A stretch of DNA of 64,000 nt from Vreelandella zhuhanensis (GCF_009793355.1 NZ_WTKP01000001.1:372001-436000); one strand, 5' to 3'; counted from the stretch's first letter, positions 7,502 to 16,559 are shown. Translations and numbers: made by a program. The notes: generated by a model from the sequence alone, not told the origin.

Positions 7502-8476
7502 ATGCTCAAGCAATTATTCATCAAACCGGCCTTGCTCGCTCTGGGCATGGCTGCGTTTGCCTCGCATGCTTTGGCTATCGAACTCCCTTCGGCCCTGGTA
7601 GACGCAGAATGGCTCAGCAATCATCTGGAAAATGATGACCTGGTGGTCCTCGATGTACGTTCCGGGATCGATAATGGCGGCGATCGTTCGACCTTCGAGC
7701 AGTCGCATATTCCCGGCAGTCTTTATAGCAGCTATACCAATGATGGCTGGCGCGAAAAACGTGGCGATGTCGCAGGCCTTCTCCCTCCAGAAGACAAACT
7801 GAAGCGCTTGATCGGCGGCCTGGGCATCGGCAACGACGATACGGTAGTGATTGTCCCGGCAGGCACTGGCGCGACTGACTTTGGCAGTGCCGCGCGTATC
7901 TATTGGACCTTCAAAGTACTCGGCCATGATGACGTTGCCGTGCTCAATGGCGGGTTCAATGGCTGGAAAGAGCAAGGCTACGAGGTGGCAAATGGCTCTC
8001 CGGCCTCGCGGGAGATGACTGTTTTCGACGTCGATTTTCGCCAGGAACTGATCGCCACGCTGGAAGAAGTCGAAGCCGCTCGTAACACTCAAACGCAGCT
8101 GGTGGATGCCCGGCCTTCCGATTATTTCACCGGCGAGACGACCTCGCCTGCGGTTCGTTCCGCCGGCACCATTCCCGGTGCCACTAGCTTGCCCCACAAC
8201 TCGCTGATGCAAAACCGTGACAGCGCCTTTTATCTGGATACGCAAAACCTGCAGGTACGCATCAACGAAGCGCAATTGAACAGCAATACTCAGACCGTAG
8301 CATTCTGCAATACCGGGCACTGGGCGGCGACCGACTGGTTCGTGCTCAGTGAAGTGGCAGGCTTCGATAACGTTTCCATGTACGACGGTTCAATGGCGGA
8401 ATGGACGCTCAGCGACAGTCGCCCGGTGCAAACCGCCAAACGTGGCCTCGCGCGCGTCATCGAATTCTTCAACTAA
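7502..8476 (+). CDS. Periplasmic two-domain rhodanese-type sulfurtransferase
   Basis: A 324-residue protein with a signal peptide ending near SHALA (residue 25) and two rhodanese domains. The first (about 30-160) has LVVLDVRSG and HIPGSLY but no catalytic cysteine loop; the second (about 180-310) has the loop CNTGHWAAT with the probable active cysteine near residue 268. Rhodaneses transfer sulfane sulfur from thiosulfate or persulfides to thiols or cyanide. The next gene is a YeeE/YedE-type transporter associated with thiosulfate or sulfur-compound import, so the pair probably handles periplasmic thiosulfate. An AT-rich stretch without genes (7336-7501) upstream is the likely promoter. Confidence 0.87.
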   Translation: MLKQLFIKPALLALGMAAFASHALAIELPSALVDAEWLSNHLENDDLVVLDVRSGIDNGGDRSTFEQSHIPGSLYSSYTNDGWREKRGDVAGLLPPEDKLKRLIGGLGIGNDDTVVIVPAGTGATDFGSAARIYWTFKVLGHDDVAVLNGGFNGWKEQGYEVANGSPASREMTVFDVDFRQELIATLEEVEAARNTQTQLVDARPSDYFTGETTSPAVRSAGTIPGATSLPHNSLMQNRDSAFYLDTQNLQVRINEAQLNSNTQTVAFCNTGHWAATDWFVLSEVAGFDNVSMYDGSMAEWTLSDSRPVQTAKRGLARVIEFFN

Positions 8477-8500
8477 GACGCCTATCGCCCTTCGTGCTTT

Positions 8501-8530
8501 CCGCCCTGCCTGAGCCTTCATGCAGGGCGG
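8501..8530 (+). terminator. Hairpin between the rhodanese and transporter genes
   Basis: The inverted repeat CCGCCCTGC (8501-8509) and GCAGGGCGG (8522-8530) with a 12-base loop has no T-run after it. It may attenuate transcription or stabilise the 3' end of the rhodanese message rather than end transcription fully. Confidence 0.4.
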
Positions 8531-8554
8531 CCTTCATTACGGAAGAGACCTCTC

Positions 8555-9763
8555 ATGAGTCAAGCAAGTACTCTCACTCCCACTCGACAGCCCTTGCAGA
8601 TCGACCGTTTCGTGGTCGGTGTGGCTCTATTCGGGCTCGCCCTTCTCGGCTTTTTGATCTGGCTGGAAACCGCCCCCTTCCTGGTAGTCTTGTTTGCGGT
8701 GGGTACGCTTCTCGGGGTGGCGCTTTACCACGGCGCCTTTGGGTTCACTGCCGGTTGGCGCAACCTGGTGACAAAAAAACGCGGGGCGGGAATGCGGGCC
8801 CAGCTGTTGTTATTCGCCCTGACCTCGCTGCTGATGGTGCCCCTGTTAGGTAACAATCCCGACGACTTGATCGGCGCGGTGGCTCCGGTAGGCACTTCTC
8901 TGATAGTGGGTTCCTTCATTTTCGGCGTGGGCATGCAACTGGGCGGAGGCTGCGGCTCAGGAACGCTATTCACCGTGGGTTCGGGCAATATCCGCATGGT
9001 GGTCACGCTGCTGTTTTTCATCATTGGCGCGGTGATCGGCTCGATTCACCTGCCCTGGTGGCTGGACCTGCCGGCGGTGGACCCTATCAGCCTGATCGAC
9101 GGCTTGGGCATTCCCGGTGCCATTGCCGCACAGTGGCTGGCGCTGGGTGCGATAGCCTGGTGGGTAACGCGCATCGAACGGCGCGCGCATGGCAATGTCG
9201 AGCGTGCCGAATGGCGTTTTCGCAGTGGGGATAACGGCTTTTTACGCACCCTTCTTACCGGTCGCTGGCCGTTTTTCTGGGCAATTGCCGTGCTTGCCAT
9301 CGGCAATACCTTGACCCTGGTGCTCGGTGGTTCGCCCTGGGGCATTACCTTTGCCTTCAATCTCTGGGGTGCCAAGGCATTACAGGCCGTCGGCGTCGAC
9401 ATGAGCCAGTTCGAATTCTGGACGTGGGATTACCCGGCCATGGCCTTGGCCGACTCCGTGCTGGTCAATATCACCTCAGTGATGAACTTCGGCTTGTTGC
9501 TGGGCGCTATGCTCGCCGCCGGCATGGCGAACCGCTTCAATGAGGCCAGCCGCACTCGCCCCCAAGGGCGCCAGTTCCTGGCGGCTATTGTAGGCGGCTT
9601 GATGTTGGGATACGGCGCGCGACTGGGCTTTGGTTGCAATATCGGTGCGCTGTTTTCAGGCATCGCCTCGGCCAGCCTGCACGGCTGGATATGGTTTGCT
9701 TCAGCTTTCCTGGGGTCGATGATGGGCATTCGCCTACGCCCCTGGTTCCGTCTACCCAACTGA
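8555..9763 (+). CDS. YeeE/YedE (TsuA-like) sulfur-compound transporter
   Basis: A 402-residue inner-membrane protein with about nine or ten hydrophobic segments and two copies of the family's Cys-containing signature: GGGCGSGTLFTVGSGN (about residue 130-145) and GFGCNIGALFSGIA (about 355-370). TsuA of this family imports thiosulfate through conserved cysteines. Here the two signature cysteines are present and a periplasmic rhodanese is directly upstream, so thiosulfate or a related sulfur anion is the likely substrate. A small Cys-containing membrane peptide follows 15 bp downstream. Family assignment is firm; substrate is inferred. Confidence 0.87.
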   Translation: MSQASTLTPTRQPLQIDRFVVGVALFGLALLGFLIWLETAPFLVVLFAVGTLLGVALYHGAFGFTAGWRNLVTKKRGAGMRAQLLLFALTSLLMVPLLGNNPDDLIGAVAPVGTSLIVGSFIFGVGMQLGGGCGSGTLFTVGSGNIRMVVTLLFFIIGAVIGSIHLPWWLDLPAVDPISLIDGLGIPGAIAAQWLALGAIAWWVTRIERRAHGNVERAEWRFRSGDNGFLRTLLTGRWPFFWAIAVLAIGNTLTLVLGGSPWGITFAFNLWGAKALQAVGVDMSQFEFWTWDYPAMALADSVLVNITSVMNFGLLLGAMLAAGMANRFNEASRTRPQGRQFLAAIVGGLMLGYGARLGFGCNIGALFSGIASASLHGWIWFASAFLGSMMGIRLRPWFRLPN

Positions 9764-9778
9764 GCACTGGAGAGATTC

Positions 9779-9973
9779 ATGCAAGCCGTTTACAGACGTA
9801 GCAGCGTGTTGATAGCCCTAGCGGTGATCCTGGTGCTGATTATGGCCGATCATCTGCAAAGTCCCACCTTTGCTTTCAACATGGGACGTGGCAATGTCGA
9901 AACCACGTTGATGCAGCAAGACAGCACGGCCTGTGCGCCATGCGGGGCACCCTGCCCCTCTGCTCGGGAGTAA
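9779..9973 (+). CDS. Small single-pass membrane peptide with a CxxCxxxC motif, sulfur operon
   Basis: A 64-residue protein with one membrane helix (about residues 8-23, SSVLIALAVILVLIMA) and a C-terminal CAPCGAPC motif. The ATG has GGAGAG seven bases upstream and follows the transporter stop by 15 bp, so it is probably co-translated with it. The three cysteines near the C terminus suggest a sulfane-sulfur carrier, redox or metal-binding role at the membrane; no family was recognised. Confidence 0.65.
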   Translation: MQAVYRRSSVLIALAVILVLIMADHLQSPTFAFNMGRGNVETTLMQQDSTACAPCGAPCPSARE

Positions 9974-10021
9974 CGTTTTTCAAGATCAAGCCAATGAGCG
10001 ATCAGGCAACAGGAGGAAGAG

Positions 10022-10903
10022 ATGATGTTTCAGGGCTTTCGTACCTTTGATATCGACAATGACGGCATCCGTATCCATGGGCGTATCGGTGGAGAAGGCC
10101 CTCCCCTCCTGCTGCTGCATGGCCACCCCCAGACACACCTTATCTGGCATCGGCTGGCTGAGCGCCTGGCTCAGCACTACACCGTCGTGGTAACCGACCT
10201 GAGAGGCTATGGGGATTCTTCCAAACCGGCGGGAGAACCCGACCATGCCAATTACAGCAAGCGCTCGATGGCTGCCGATCAGGTAGCGGTGATGGATGAA
10301 TTAGGCTTCAAGGATTTTTTTCTTTGCGGGCATGACCGGGGGGGACGAGTCGCTCATCGACTGGTCATGGACCACCCGCAAGCAGTCAGAAAACTGATGC
10401 TGCTGGATATTGCGCCGACCCTTGCCATGTACGAAAAGACCGACCGCACCTTTGCGACCGCTTATTTTCACTGGTTCTTTCTGATCCAGCCTGCTCCACT
10501 ACCGGAAACGCTAATAGAGGCTTCTCCCGCAGACTACATCAAACGCACCATGGGTGGCCGTCATGGCAACCTGGAAATCTTCGATCCTGTGGCGATTAGC
10601 GAATATCAACGCACTCTGGCTCAGCCAGGCGCAGCACATGCACTTTGTGAGGACTACCGAGCGTCAAACACCATCGATCTTGAGCATGATCGTGACGATC
10701 GCGTTGCAGAGCGGCTAATCAGTTGTCCTATGCGAATTCTTTGGGGCAAGCACGGCATCATCGAACGTTGTTTCGACCCCTTGCAGGAATGGCGTTCGGT
10801 CGCAAAACATGTTGATGGAGAACCCCTTCCTTGCGGGCATTACATTCCTGAAGAAGTACCCGATATGTTGTTCCAGCACCTCTTGGCGTTCATGCAAGCA
10901 TGA
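10022..10903 (+). CDS. Alpha/beta hydrolase resembling haloacetate (fluoroacetate) dehalogenase
   Basis: A 293-residue alpha/beta hydrolase. The oxyanion segment is LLHGHPQTHLIWH, the nucleophile elbow is CGHDRGGRVAHR with an aspartate nucleophile instead of serine, and the histidine is in CGHYIPEE near the C terminus. The HW pair in YFHWFFLIQP, which binds the halide in fluoroacetate dehalogenase, is present. These together fit dehalogenase rather than an esterase. The ATG pair at 10022/10025 is behind AGGAGGAAGAG. It is probably a separate unit from the sulfur genes. The natural substrate could be another haloacid or an epoxide. Confidence 0.82.
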   Translation: MMFQGFRTFDIDNDGIRIHGRIGGEGPPLLLLHGHPQTHLIWHRLAERLAQHYTVVVTDLRGYGDSSKPAGEPDHANYSKRSMAADQVAVMDELGFKDFFLCGHDRGGRVAHRLVMDHPQAVRKLMLLDIAPTLAMYEKTDRTFATAYFHWFFLIQPAPLPETLIEASPADYIKRTMGGRHGNLEIFDPVAISEYQRTLAQPGAAHALCEDYRASNTIDLEHDRDDRVAERLISCPMRILWGKHGIIERCFDPLQEWRSVAKHVDGEPLPCGHYIPEEVPDMLFQHLLAFMQA

Positions 10904-10935
10904 TGCTTGATCTCGCCTTAGCTCAACTACTTCGT

Positions 10936-10957
10936 ATTAAGGTATTAAGACCTTAAT
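10936..10957. promoter_or_regulatory. AT-rich inverted repeat in an intergenic region
   Basis: ATTAAGGT, six bases, then ACCTTAAT, followed by an A/T-rich stretch leading to the hypothetical gene at 11025. It could be an operator for that gene or a weak hairpin ending the dehalogenase transcript; there is no T-run to decide. Confidence 0.3.
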
Positions 10958-11024
10958 ATTAATAAAAAATTAACATAAGTTATATGACTTTTATTGCCTG
11001 AAAATTATTTTAGAAGACACGATA

Positions 11025-11390
11025 ATGAGCTTCAGAGACTGGTTAATAAATAACCAGTCAGCTGAAATTTTTATTACTCTTCTGAGAATGGCCATGATTG
11101 AACAACGCGTTCGTATCGATCTTGCTGATGGATCAGCCTGGTACTTTCACGCTGATGACACTCCGGAAAAACGGGCCTATCTGATTCTTGACCACGTCCG
11201 TGAGACTCTCGAGAACATGACCCTGAAATCCGACGATGCTCGGTATATGCCCAATGATCAGTTGTTCCCGTTGCTCCAAAAGCTTGCCTATGACATGGAC
11301 TTTGCTAACGGACTCCTAGAGATAGATGGCTACTCCGGTGACGGCATACCTCTCTCGCCTTCTTGCCCGAAAGACGCGAGGAAATGCTGA
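11025..11390 (+). CDS. Hypothetical protein
   Basis: A 121-residue soluble protein of mixed composition with no signal peptide, membrane segment or motif that I recognise. It has an acidic middle (ADGSAWYFHADDTPEKRAYL) and a Cys-containing C terminus. It stands alone: an AT-rich upstream region with an inverted repeat precedes it, and a terminator-like hairpin follows. Isolation by its own promoter and terminator supports a real gene; function is unknown. Confidence 0.55.
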   Translation: MSFRDWLINNQSAEIFITLLRMAMIEQRVRIDLADGSAWYFHADDTPEKRAYLILDHVRETLENMTLKSDDARYMPNDQLFPLLQKLAYDMDFANGLLEIDGYSGDGIPLSPSCPKDARKC

Positions 11391-11407
11391 TCAGGCCAGG
11401 ATTTTCA

Positions 11408-11441
11408 AAGGGGGCTCTGCTTAAGATGCGCAGGCCCCTTT
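11408..11441 (+). terminator. Rho-independent terminator after the hypothetical gene
   Basis: Stem AAAGGGG(G)CTCTGC pairing with GCGCAGGCCCCTTT across a 7-base loop, then TTTT. It separates the plus-strand hypothetical gene from the convergent SpoIIAA-like gene and could work in both directions. Confidence 0.6.
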
Positions 11442-11463
11442 TACTTGTGATCTTCTGCAGACC

Positions 11464-11847
11464 TCACCTTTGCTGCGTGCCCTTCTCTTCAAGAACCCAC
11501 TGCTCTGCATCTTTCAAATCATCAAAGGGAAAATGCCTGATCTCGGCTGCGACAAAATGATCGGCCACTTTTTCTCCTACCTTGCCTACCGCGGAATCCG
11601 TGACGAGGGCGACTTTGGGAATCTTCTCGTGGTAATCGCGGATGAAGCGAAAATGCGTGAGCATGGCATTGAAGGACTCCCAGCCCGGAAAGTCGCGAGT
11701 ATTGATGATTACCCCCTTTATCTCTCCACCCTTTTCCAGAAACTCATCTGCCAGGCGCGTAGCGTACTCGAAATCCGCCTCACGCAACTCGTCGCCTGGG
11801 TGGAGCGTGATGATGCCTCGGTTCTCGTCGAGTTTACTTTCCAGCAT
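11464..11847 (-). CDS. SpoIIAA-like (STAS-fold) protein
   Basis: A 127-residue protein of the SpoIIAA-like family (PF11964 type): a beta-alpha STAS-like fold with an early beta-strand GIITLHPGDEL, a central KGVIINTRDFPGW, and the tail segment RHFPFDDLKDAEQWV. Members are small cytosolic proteins possibly binding lipids or acting as anti-sigma-type regulators. The start is the ATG at 11847, preceded by AGGAGG; the longer reading to 11952 has no support. It is convergent with the upstream hypothetical gene. Confidence 0.8.
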   Translation of the reverse strand: MLESKLDENRGIITLHPGDELREADFEYATRLADEFLEKGGEIKGVIINTRDFPGWESFNAMLTHFRFIRDYHEKIPKVALVTDSAVGKVGEKVADHFVAAEIRHFPFDDLKDAEQWVLEEKGTQQR

Positions 11848-12045
11848 GAAACCTCCTAAATCGCTATGGGTCTTTCCTGCCAAGACAAGGTGTCTTCTCA
11901 GTGTAAGACATAGAGCGAGACCCTGCGCGGACCGCAATAAGCAACCGACCACCGCTTACGCCCTTCATGGGTTCAATGCGATGAGGATGTTAAGCTCTTT
12001 CTTACCGATGCCGTTTTAACCGACCCGCCTATCCTTGGAGCTTCC

Positions 12046-12717
12046 ATGATTCGCGTTCATCACCTGGAAAAGTCGCGTTCACATCGCATTCTCTGGCTGC
12101 TGGAAACGCTAGCGCTTGAGTACGAAGTCATCACCTATCAGCGTGATAGCGATACACAGCTTGCGCCTGAGGCCCTCAAGCGCGTTCACCCGCTGGGTAA
12201 GTCGCCGGTCATCACCGATGGTGAAATAACGGTTGCAGAATCTGGCGCCATTATCGACTACCTGCTTAGCCGCTACGGTGAGGGCCGCTGCCAGCCAAGC
12301 AGTGACGATATCGCGGAGTGGGCCAATTATCGTTATTGGATGCACTACGCGGAAGGCTCGCTGATGCCGCTGTTAGTCATGCGCTTAGTGTTCGCTCAAC
12401 TACCCAAGCAGTCGCCGTGGGTGATCAAACCGATTGCCAAGGGCATTAACGACACGGTGAATAAGCGATTCATCACGCCGCAGTTAACCCAGCACCTGGC
12501 CATGATAGAAAGCCACCTTGCCAAGCGCCGGCAGTTCTCCAGCACTTGGCCGAGCGGGGCCGATGTGCAAATGAGCTTCCCACTAAAGGTGCTGGCGATG
12601 TCTCAATCGCTTGATGACTACCCAGCGATTATGGCTTTAGTCGAGCGTATCGACGCCGATTCCGGGTGGCAGCGCGTGGTAGAGCGTGCGGGCCCGCTGA
12701 CACTGCCGGGGCAGTAG
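12046..12717 (+). CDS. Glutathione S-transferase family protein
   Basis: A 223-residue GST: a thioredoxin-like N domain (residues 1-80) with SRSHRILWLLE, the cis-proline KSPVI at about 50, and the glutathione-contacting ESGAIIDYLL; then an all-helical C domain (85-220). The catalytic position near residue 10 is Ser. TTGGAG precedes the ATG. It stands between a divergent-looking SpoIIAA-like gene and the convergent hydrolase gene. Substrate is unknown. Confidence 0.87.
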   Translation: MIRVHHLEKSRSHRILWLLETLALEYEVITYQRDSDTQLAPEALKRVHPLGKSPVITDGEITVAESGAIIDYLLSRYGEGRCQPSSDDIAEWANYRYWMHYAEGSLMPLLVMRLVFAQLPKQSPWVIKPIAKGINDTVNKRFITPQLTQHLAMIESHLAKRRQFSSTWPSGADVQMSFPLKVLAMSQSLDDYPAIMALVERIDADSGWQRVVERAGPLTLPGQ

Positions 12718-12803
12718 TTTTTTCGGGCAGCAAGAGCGTCAATAGAGCCCGACATCTACGCCCAAACACCTATCCTCAAATACCTGTGCTCAAACACCTG
12801 CGC

Positions 12804-14846
12804 TCAAACAAGGTCGCGCGGGATCTCCTCGTCCCAACTCTTGGTAAAAACCAGGCTATCGCCCTCAAAGGCATCCAACGTCGCACGCAAACGAAAGCTT
12901 GCTGCGTTGGACGTCATCAAGGTGCGGGTCACGCTGCGCACTTCCCAGTCGCCGCGTCGGAAACGGCGCTCCCACTCGGTCCAGCCGCTCAGGCTGTCAT
13001 AGTTGCCGTAGGCATAGGTATAGCACTCGGCGACCCGTGACGAGAGTTCGAGATCGATATCATCGAGACGGAAGGTCCCTTGGTCATTGATGACTTCGAG
13101 TGTGGTCTGGTCATTGGCCAGGTCACGTATCACTCGCCAGGCTTCCTGGCTCGGCTGTATCAGAGTCATCGCTAACGGCGGTGCGGCCTCGGGTGGACCA
13201 AATGGGGGCAGTGCCGCTTCTTCCTGAGGTCGAGGCTCGCGGCATGGCAGGATCAGTCGGCAGCCGGCAGGGTGCACTGTCAGCTTGACGGGAACTGGCG
13301 ACGGCCAGGCCACCGGCCAGTAACTGGTCGAGAGCGAGAGCCGCATGGCGTTGCCGACGGAAAACTTCTGCGCGATGTGTTTAAGTGGCACACGCACCTG
13401 ATAACGTTTGCCGGGCTCCAGGGGCTGGGGAAATTCGTCACTGTCACGATGGGTCAGGTTGAGCAGGCCATAGGTAATCCGGGTCGCCTGGTCATCTTCT
13501 GCAATGTCGCTGAGCCTTAGCGCCACCATCGCCACCGGCTGATCTGATTCGATGTCGAGTTCGACAATGGCTTGCCCGCAAATCTCGATGTCCTGATCGA
13601 GTCGTGCCGTCTGGAATATCAGCGCACCACCATCCTCGTCGCGTTGGTCGTGAGGCAGATCCGGCGGGGCATTGTAGGAACACCATTTGCCGCCAAACAG
13701 CCCTACCGATAGTGGCGAGCGAACAGTAAGAGGAACATCATCGCCCGATACACAAGCCGCGGGTTCCTCCAGGGTAGGCACCAGGTCATGACCACTGGTG
13801 AGGCGGAAGTGCTTCGGCTCGATCCGCGGCGATGGCCAAGTCGGCTCGGCAACCCAGCGTCCCGGGCGTACCTCGTAGCGGGCCGACGGCGGAACCGATT
13901 CCTGCATCCATACGCGCAGCATCGGCTCGTCCATAATGCCCGTTTCCTTACCCTTCAACCAATAGTCCCACCAGCGCAGCGATTCCTGCAAAAAGCCGAT
14001 GGCCGGGCCCGGAACGCCGAGGTGGGGATACATGTGCGCCCAAGGGCCAACCAGGCCCTTACGTGGCACGTCGAGCCCCGCAAGCAACCGGAACACGGCA
14101 TTGCAGTAACCATCAGCCCAGCCGCTAACGGCATAGACAGGGCAGCGAATGCGTGAGAAGTCTTCGCAGACCGAGCCATGCTTCCAATAGTCATCGCGGC
14201 GCTGATGCTGGAGCCAGGTAGCCAGCCACAGCCCACTATCCTCAAGGCGCTCACGCCACATGTCCCGCCAGCGCTCACCGACCAATAGCGGGTCGGGGGG
14301 GCAGGTATTGCCATCGAACATGGTCGATGCCCATGACAAGTTGTCGCCGAGCAGGCAGCCACCCATGTGGTGGACATCATCGGCGTAGCGATCATCGGTC
14401 GAGCACAGCGTGATGACGGCCTTAAGCTCGGGCGGTTGCAGTGCCGCAACCTGCAGGCCATTGAACCCGCCCCAGGAGATGCCGATCATGCCGACATCAC
14501 CGGTACACCAGGGTTGCTCACCCAGCCAGTGCAGGACTTCGACGCCATCGTCGAGTTCCTGTTGCAAGTATTCGTCGGTCAGCACGCCGTCCGACTCGCC
14601 GCAGCCGCGGATGTCTACACGCACCCCGGCGTAGCCGTGGCCGGCCCAGTAAGTGTGCGTCTGAGCGTCGCGCTCCGCCGTCAGGTCTCGCTTGCGATAA
14701 GGCAGGTATTCGAGGATCGCCGGCACCGGATCGCTTTCGGCATCCACCGGACGCCAGATGCGTATGCCCAGCCGGCAGCCATCGGCCAGCGTGATCCAGC
14801 CTTCCTCCTCCTGCACTTCACGGGGAAAATCGCTGACGATATGCAT
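12804..14846 (-). CDS. CocE/NonD family serine hydrolase (X-Pro dipeptidyl-peptidase S15-like), cassette copy 1
   Basis: A 680-residue hydrolase. The alpha/beta core (about residues 10-300) has DIRGCGESDG, the nucleophile elbow GMIGISWGGFNGLQ (Ser), an Asp segment SGWADGYCNAV and the His segment GPWAHMYPH; the C-terminal jelly-roll (about 310-680) is the PepX_C type. Relatives hydrolyse cocaine, cephalosporin esters or X-Pro peptides. The ATG at 14846 is chosen because it matches the start of the paralogue at 29688 and has a nearby GGGAG; a longer start at 14888 exists. It follows an ATP-grasp gene by 60 bp, and the same gene pair recurs at 27.7-31.0 kb. The substrate is unknown. Confidence 0.85.
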   Translation of the reverse strand: MHIVSDFPREVQEEEGWITLADGCRLGIRIWRPVDAESDPVPAILEYLPYRKRDLTAERDAQTHTYWAGHGYAGVRVDIRGCGESDGVLTDEYLQQELDDGVEVLHWLGEQPWCTGDVGMIGISWGGFNGLQVAALQPPELKAVITLCSTDDRYADDVHHMGGCLLGDNLSWASTMFDGNTCPPDPLLVGERWRDMWRERLEDSGLWLATWLQHQRRDDYWKHGSVCEDFSRIRCPVYAVSGWADGYCNAVFRLLAGLDVPRKGLVGPWAHMYPHLGVPGPAIGFLQESLRWWDYWLKGKETGIMDEPMLRVWMQESVPPSARYEVRPGRWVAEPTWPSPRIEPKHFRLTSGHDLVPTLEEPAACVSGDDVPLTVRSPLSVGLFGGKWCSYNAPPDLPHDQRDEDGGALIFQTARLDQDIEICGQAIVELDIESDQPVAMVALRLSDIAEDDQATRITYGLLNLTHRDSDEFPQPLEPGKRYQVRVPLKHIAQKFSVGNAMRLSLSTSYWPVAWPSPVPVKLTVHPAGCRLILPCREPRPQEEAALPPFGPPEAAPPLAMTLIQPSQEAWRVIRDLANDQTTLEVINDQGTFRLDDIDLELSSRVAECYTYAYGNYDSLSGWTEWERRFRRGDWEVRSVTRTLMTSNAASFRLRATLDAFEGDSLVFTKSWDEEIPRDLV

Positions 14847-14906
14847 GAGCCTGCTCCCTTTTTCTTCACTGGATTTCTTATGATTCATGCCCGCGACGAG
14901 ACCATG

Positions 14907-16208
14907 TCAGCCGACGATGTCCTCGAACGCGAAATGCAGCTGCTCGGCAAGTCGTGCATAGTTCTCTTCCAGCGTGACGTCGTCGTCTGCGCCCATCCAC
15001 ACGTAAGCCAGAGCAAAACTGTAGCTGTCCTGCTCAGGCAGGGATGACAGGCGCATACCGACCTCGACCTGTAGCGTGATCATGGTGCCGGGAAAGGCTT
15101 GCTGCAGTGTCTCGACCTCCTCGGCACTCGGTACTTGGCTGACGGTGGCGTCGGCGAAGAACACCCGATAGAAGAATTTCGCTGCGACCTTGAATGCCCC
15201 TTGGCGGTAAGGCATGTCGGGCAACTGCCCCAGCGCCAGGTCCACCGTCACTTGCTGATGACTGATTCCATCGACTTTTTCGAACAGGTCGCAATGCGAT
15301 TGTGCAATGCGGGTATTGATCTCCAGCAACCAGATGCGATCCTGCACTTCATCCCAGAAGTACTCGATGTTGAAAGCCGCATTGTCGTAACCGATATGGG
15401 CCATGATTTGACGAGTCAGTTCTTGCATCTTTTCCTGAATAGGGGCGGGGAGCCGGGATGGATAGCGATAAGAGAAAAAACTAAGGACTTGCGGATAGCG
15501 CATCGAATCGACAATGCCATAAGGGACGACGTCACCTTGGAACACGTATCCCTCGACCGTACATTGCCACCCGCCGATAATCTCTTCCGCCATACAGTGG
15601 CCGCCATCGACCGAGCGTACGTCGTCAGGCAGGCTGGCGTGCTCCAGCACGTAGTTGAAAGGCTCTGAAATCGTCCCGATGTCTTCACATAACCGCGCTA
15701 CGGCATGGGCGAAGTCTTCGGGGCTTTCGATGCGAAAGCCCAGTCGCGAACCTGAGGATTTGATGGGTTTGACGAAGAAGGGGAAATACAGGCCCGCCTC
15801 CCCTATCTGCTGCAGTGCCTGGGCGTCAAAGGGGTCAAAGGCGGTAAAGCGGGGAATATAATCGGCAATCACTTCATGCTGAACGAGCCGACTCCAATAC
15901 TTGTGCTCGCATTTGAGCAGACTTTCGAGACTGGTGGAACGCGTCCCCAGTCGCTCGCAGAGCAGCGGCAGCATGGTCGAGACGGGAAAATCCATGTAGC
16001 CAACGACAGCATCGATAGGCTCACTGAATTCTTTCAACTGGGTTTCGGCTCTGGAAAGCATCTCTTCGATAGGAAAGATTTCCGTATCATAGACTTCCGT
16101 TGGCTCGATCACGCCATGGAACCGGTACTTCTCGGCCCCACGTAAATGCTCGAGCCGTTTACGATTGTATTCATCCAGCCCGACTACAAAAATATTCCGT
16201 ACGCTCAT
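14907..16208 (-). CDS. ATP-grasp carboxylate-amine ligase-like protein, cassette copy 1
   Basis: A 433-residue ATP-grasp protein. Visible are a Rossmann-like N domain (RNIFVVGLDEYN), the ATP-binding loop FPFFVKPIKSSGSRLGF (about 145-160), a CTVEGYV strand, and the metal-binding end FNIEYFWDEVQDRIWLLEIN. Such enzymes join a carboxylate to an amine with ATP, making peptide-like bonds. The ATG at 16208 has GGAGG 8 bases upstream. It is first in a two-gene operon with the CocE-like hydrolase and diverges from the cyanophycin operon. A paralogue with the same neighbour lies at 29703-30986 (shared LLKCEHKYWSRL). Substrates are unknown. Confidence 0.82.
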   Translation of the reverse strand: MSVRNIFVVGLDEYNRKRLEHLRGAEKYRFHGVIEPTEVYDTEIFPIEEMLSRAETQLKEFSEPIDAVVGYMDFPVSTMLPLLCERLGTRSTSLESLLKCEHKYWSRLVQHEVIADYIPRFTAFDPFDAQALQQIGEAGLYFPFFVKPIKSSGSRLGFRIESPEDFAHAVARLCEDIGTISEPFNYVLEHASLPDDVRSVDGGHCMAEEIIGGWQCTVEGYVFQGDVVPYGIVDSMRYPQVLSFFSYRYPSRLPAPIQEKMQELTRQIMAHIGYDNAAFNIEYFWDEVQDRIWLLEINTRIAQSHCDLFEKVDGISHQQVTVDLALGQLPDMPYRQGAFKVAAKFFYRVFFADATVSQVPSAEEVETLQQAFPGTMITLQVEVGMRLSSLPEQDSYSFALAYVWMGADDDVTLEENYARLAEQLHFAFEDIVG

Positions 16209-16559
16209 GATCGCCTCCTGGCGCAAGCTCGGCTATCGCAGCCCTCGCCGCTTAAGCGCAGCAGGTTTGGCGCTTACCTTCCTGACCTTCGGTCAAGGCT
16301 TAGGGAAGGCCGTTTATCGAAGCATAGCGGGTTATCGTTGCTGCGCTGGGGCAATACGCAAAAATACGCAAAAGAGCAGGAACTCCACTTATTCCACAGG
16401 CGGGATTTAGCCAGGCCGAGGGTTCATTATTAATCTGGCTAGGGCGGTTTTCAGCTGTTATAAGTGAAGAGGCGGGTTAAAGCATCATACGATACGACAT
16501 TGCCGGTATCGGTAATGATTTAGCGTCCCTCAAAAGCGTCGCTGGGCGACGAAAGGAAT
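16209..16559. promoter_or_regulatory. Divergent promoter region between the ATP-grasp/hydrolase operon and cphBA-iadA
   Basis: About 350 bp without a gene. It holds a short hairpin TGACC-TTC-GGTCA (16283-16295), a direct repeat ATACGCAAAA (near 16351-16372), and an imperfect palindrome ATTGCCGGTATCGGTAAT (16499-16516) about 45 bp upstream of cphB. Either of the last two could be a regulator site; none matches a regulator I can name with confidence. Confidence 0.4.
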
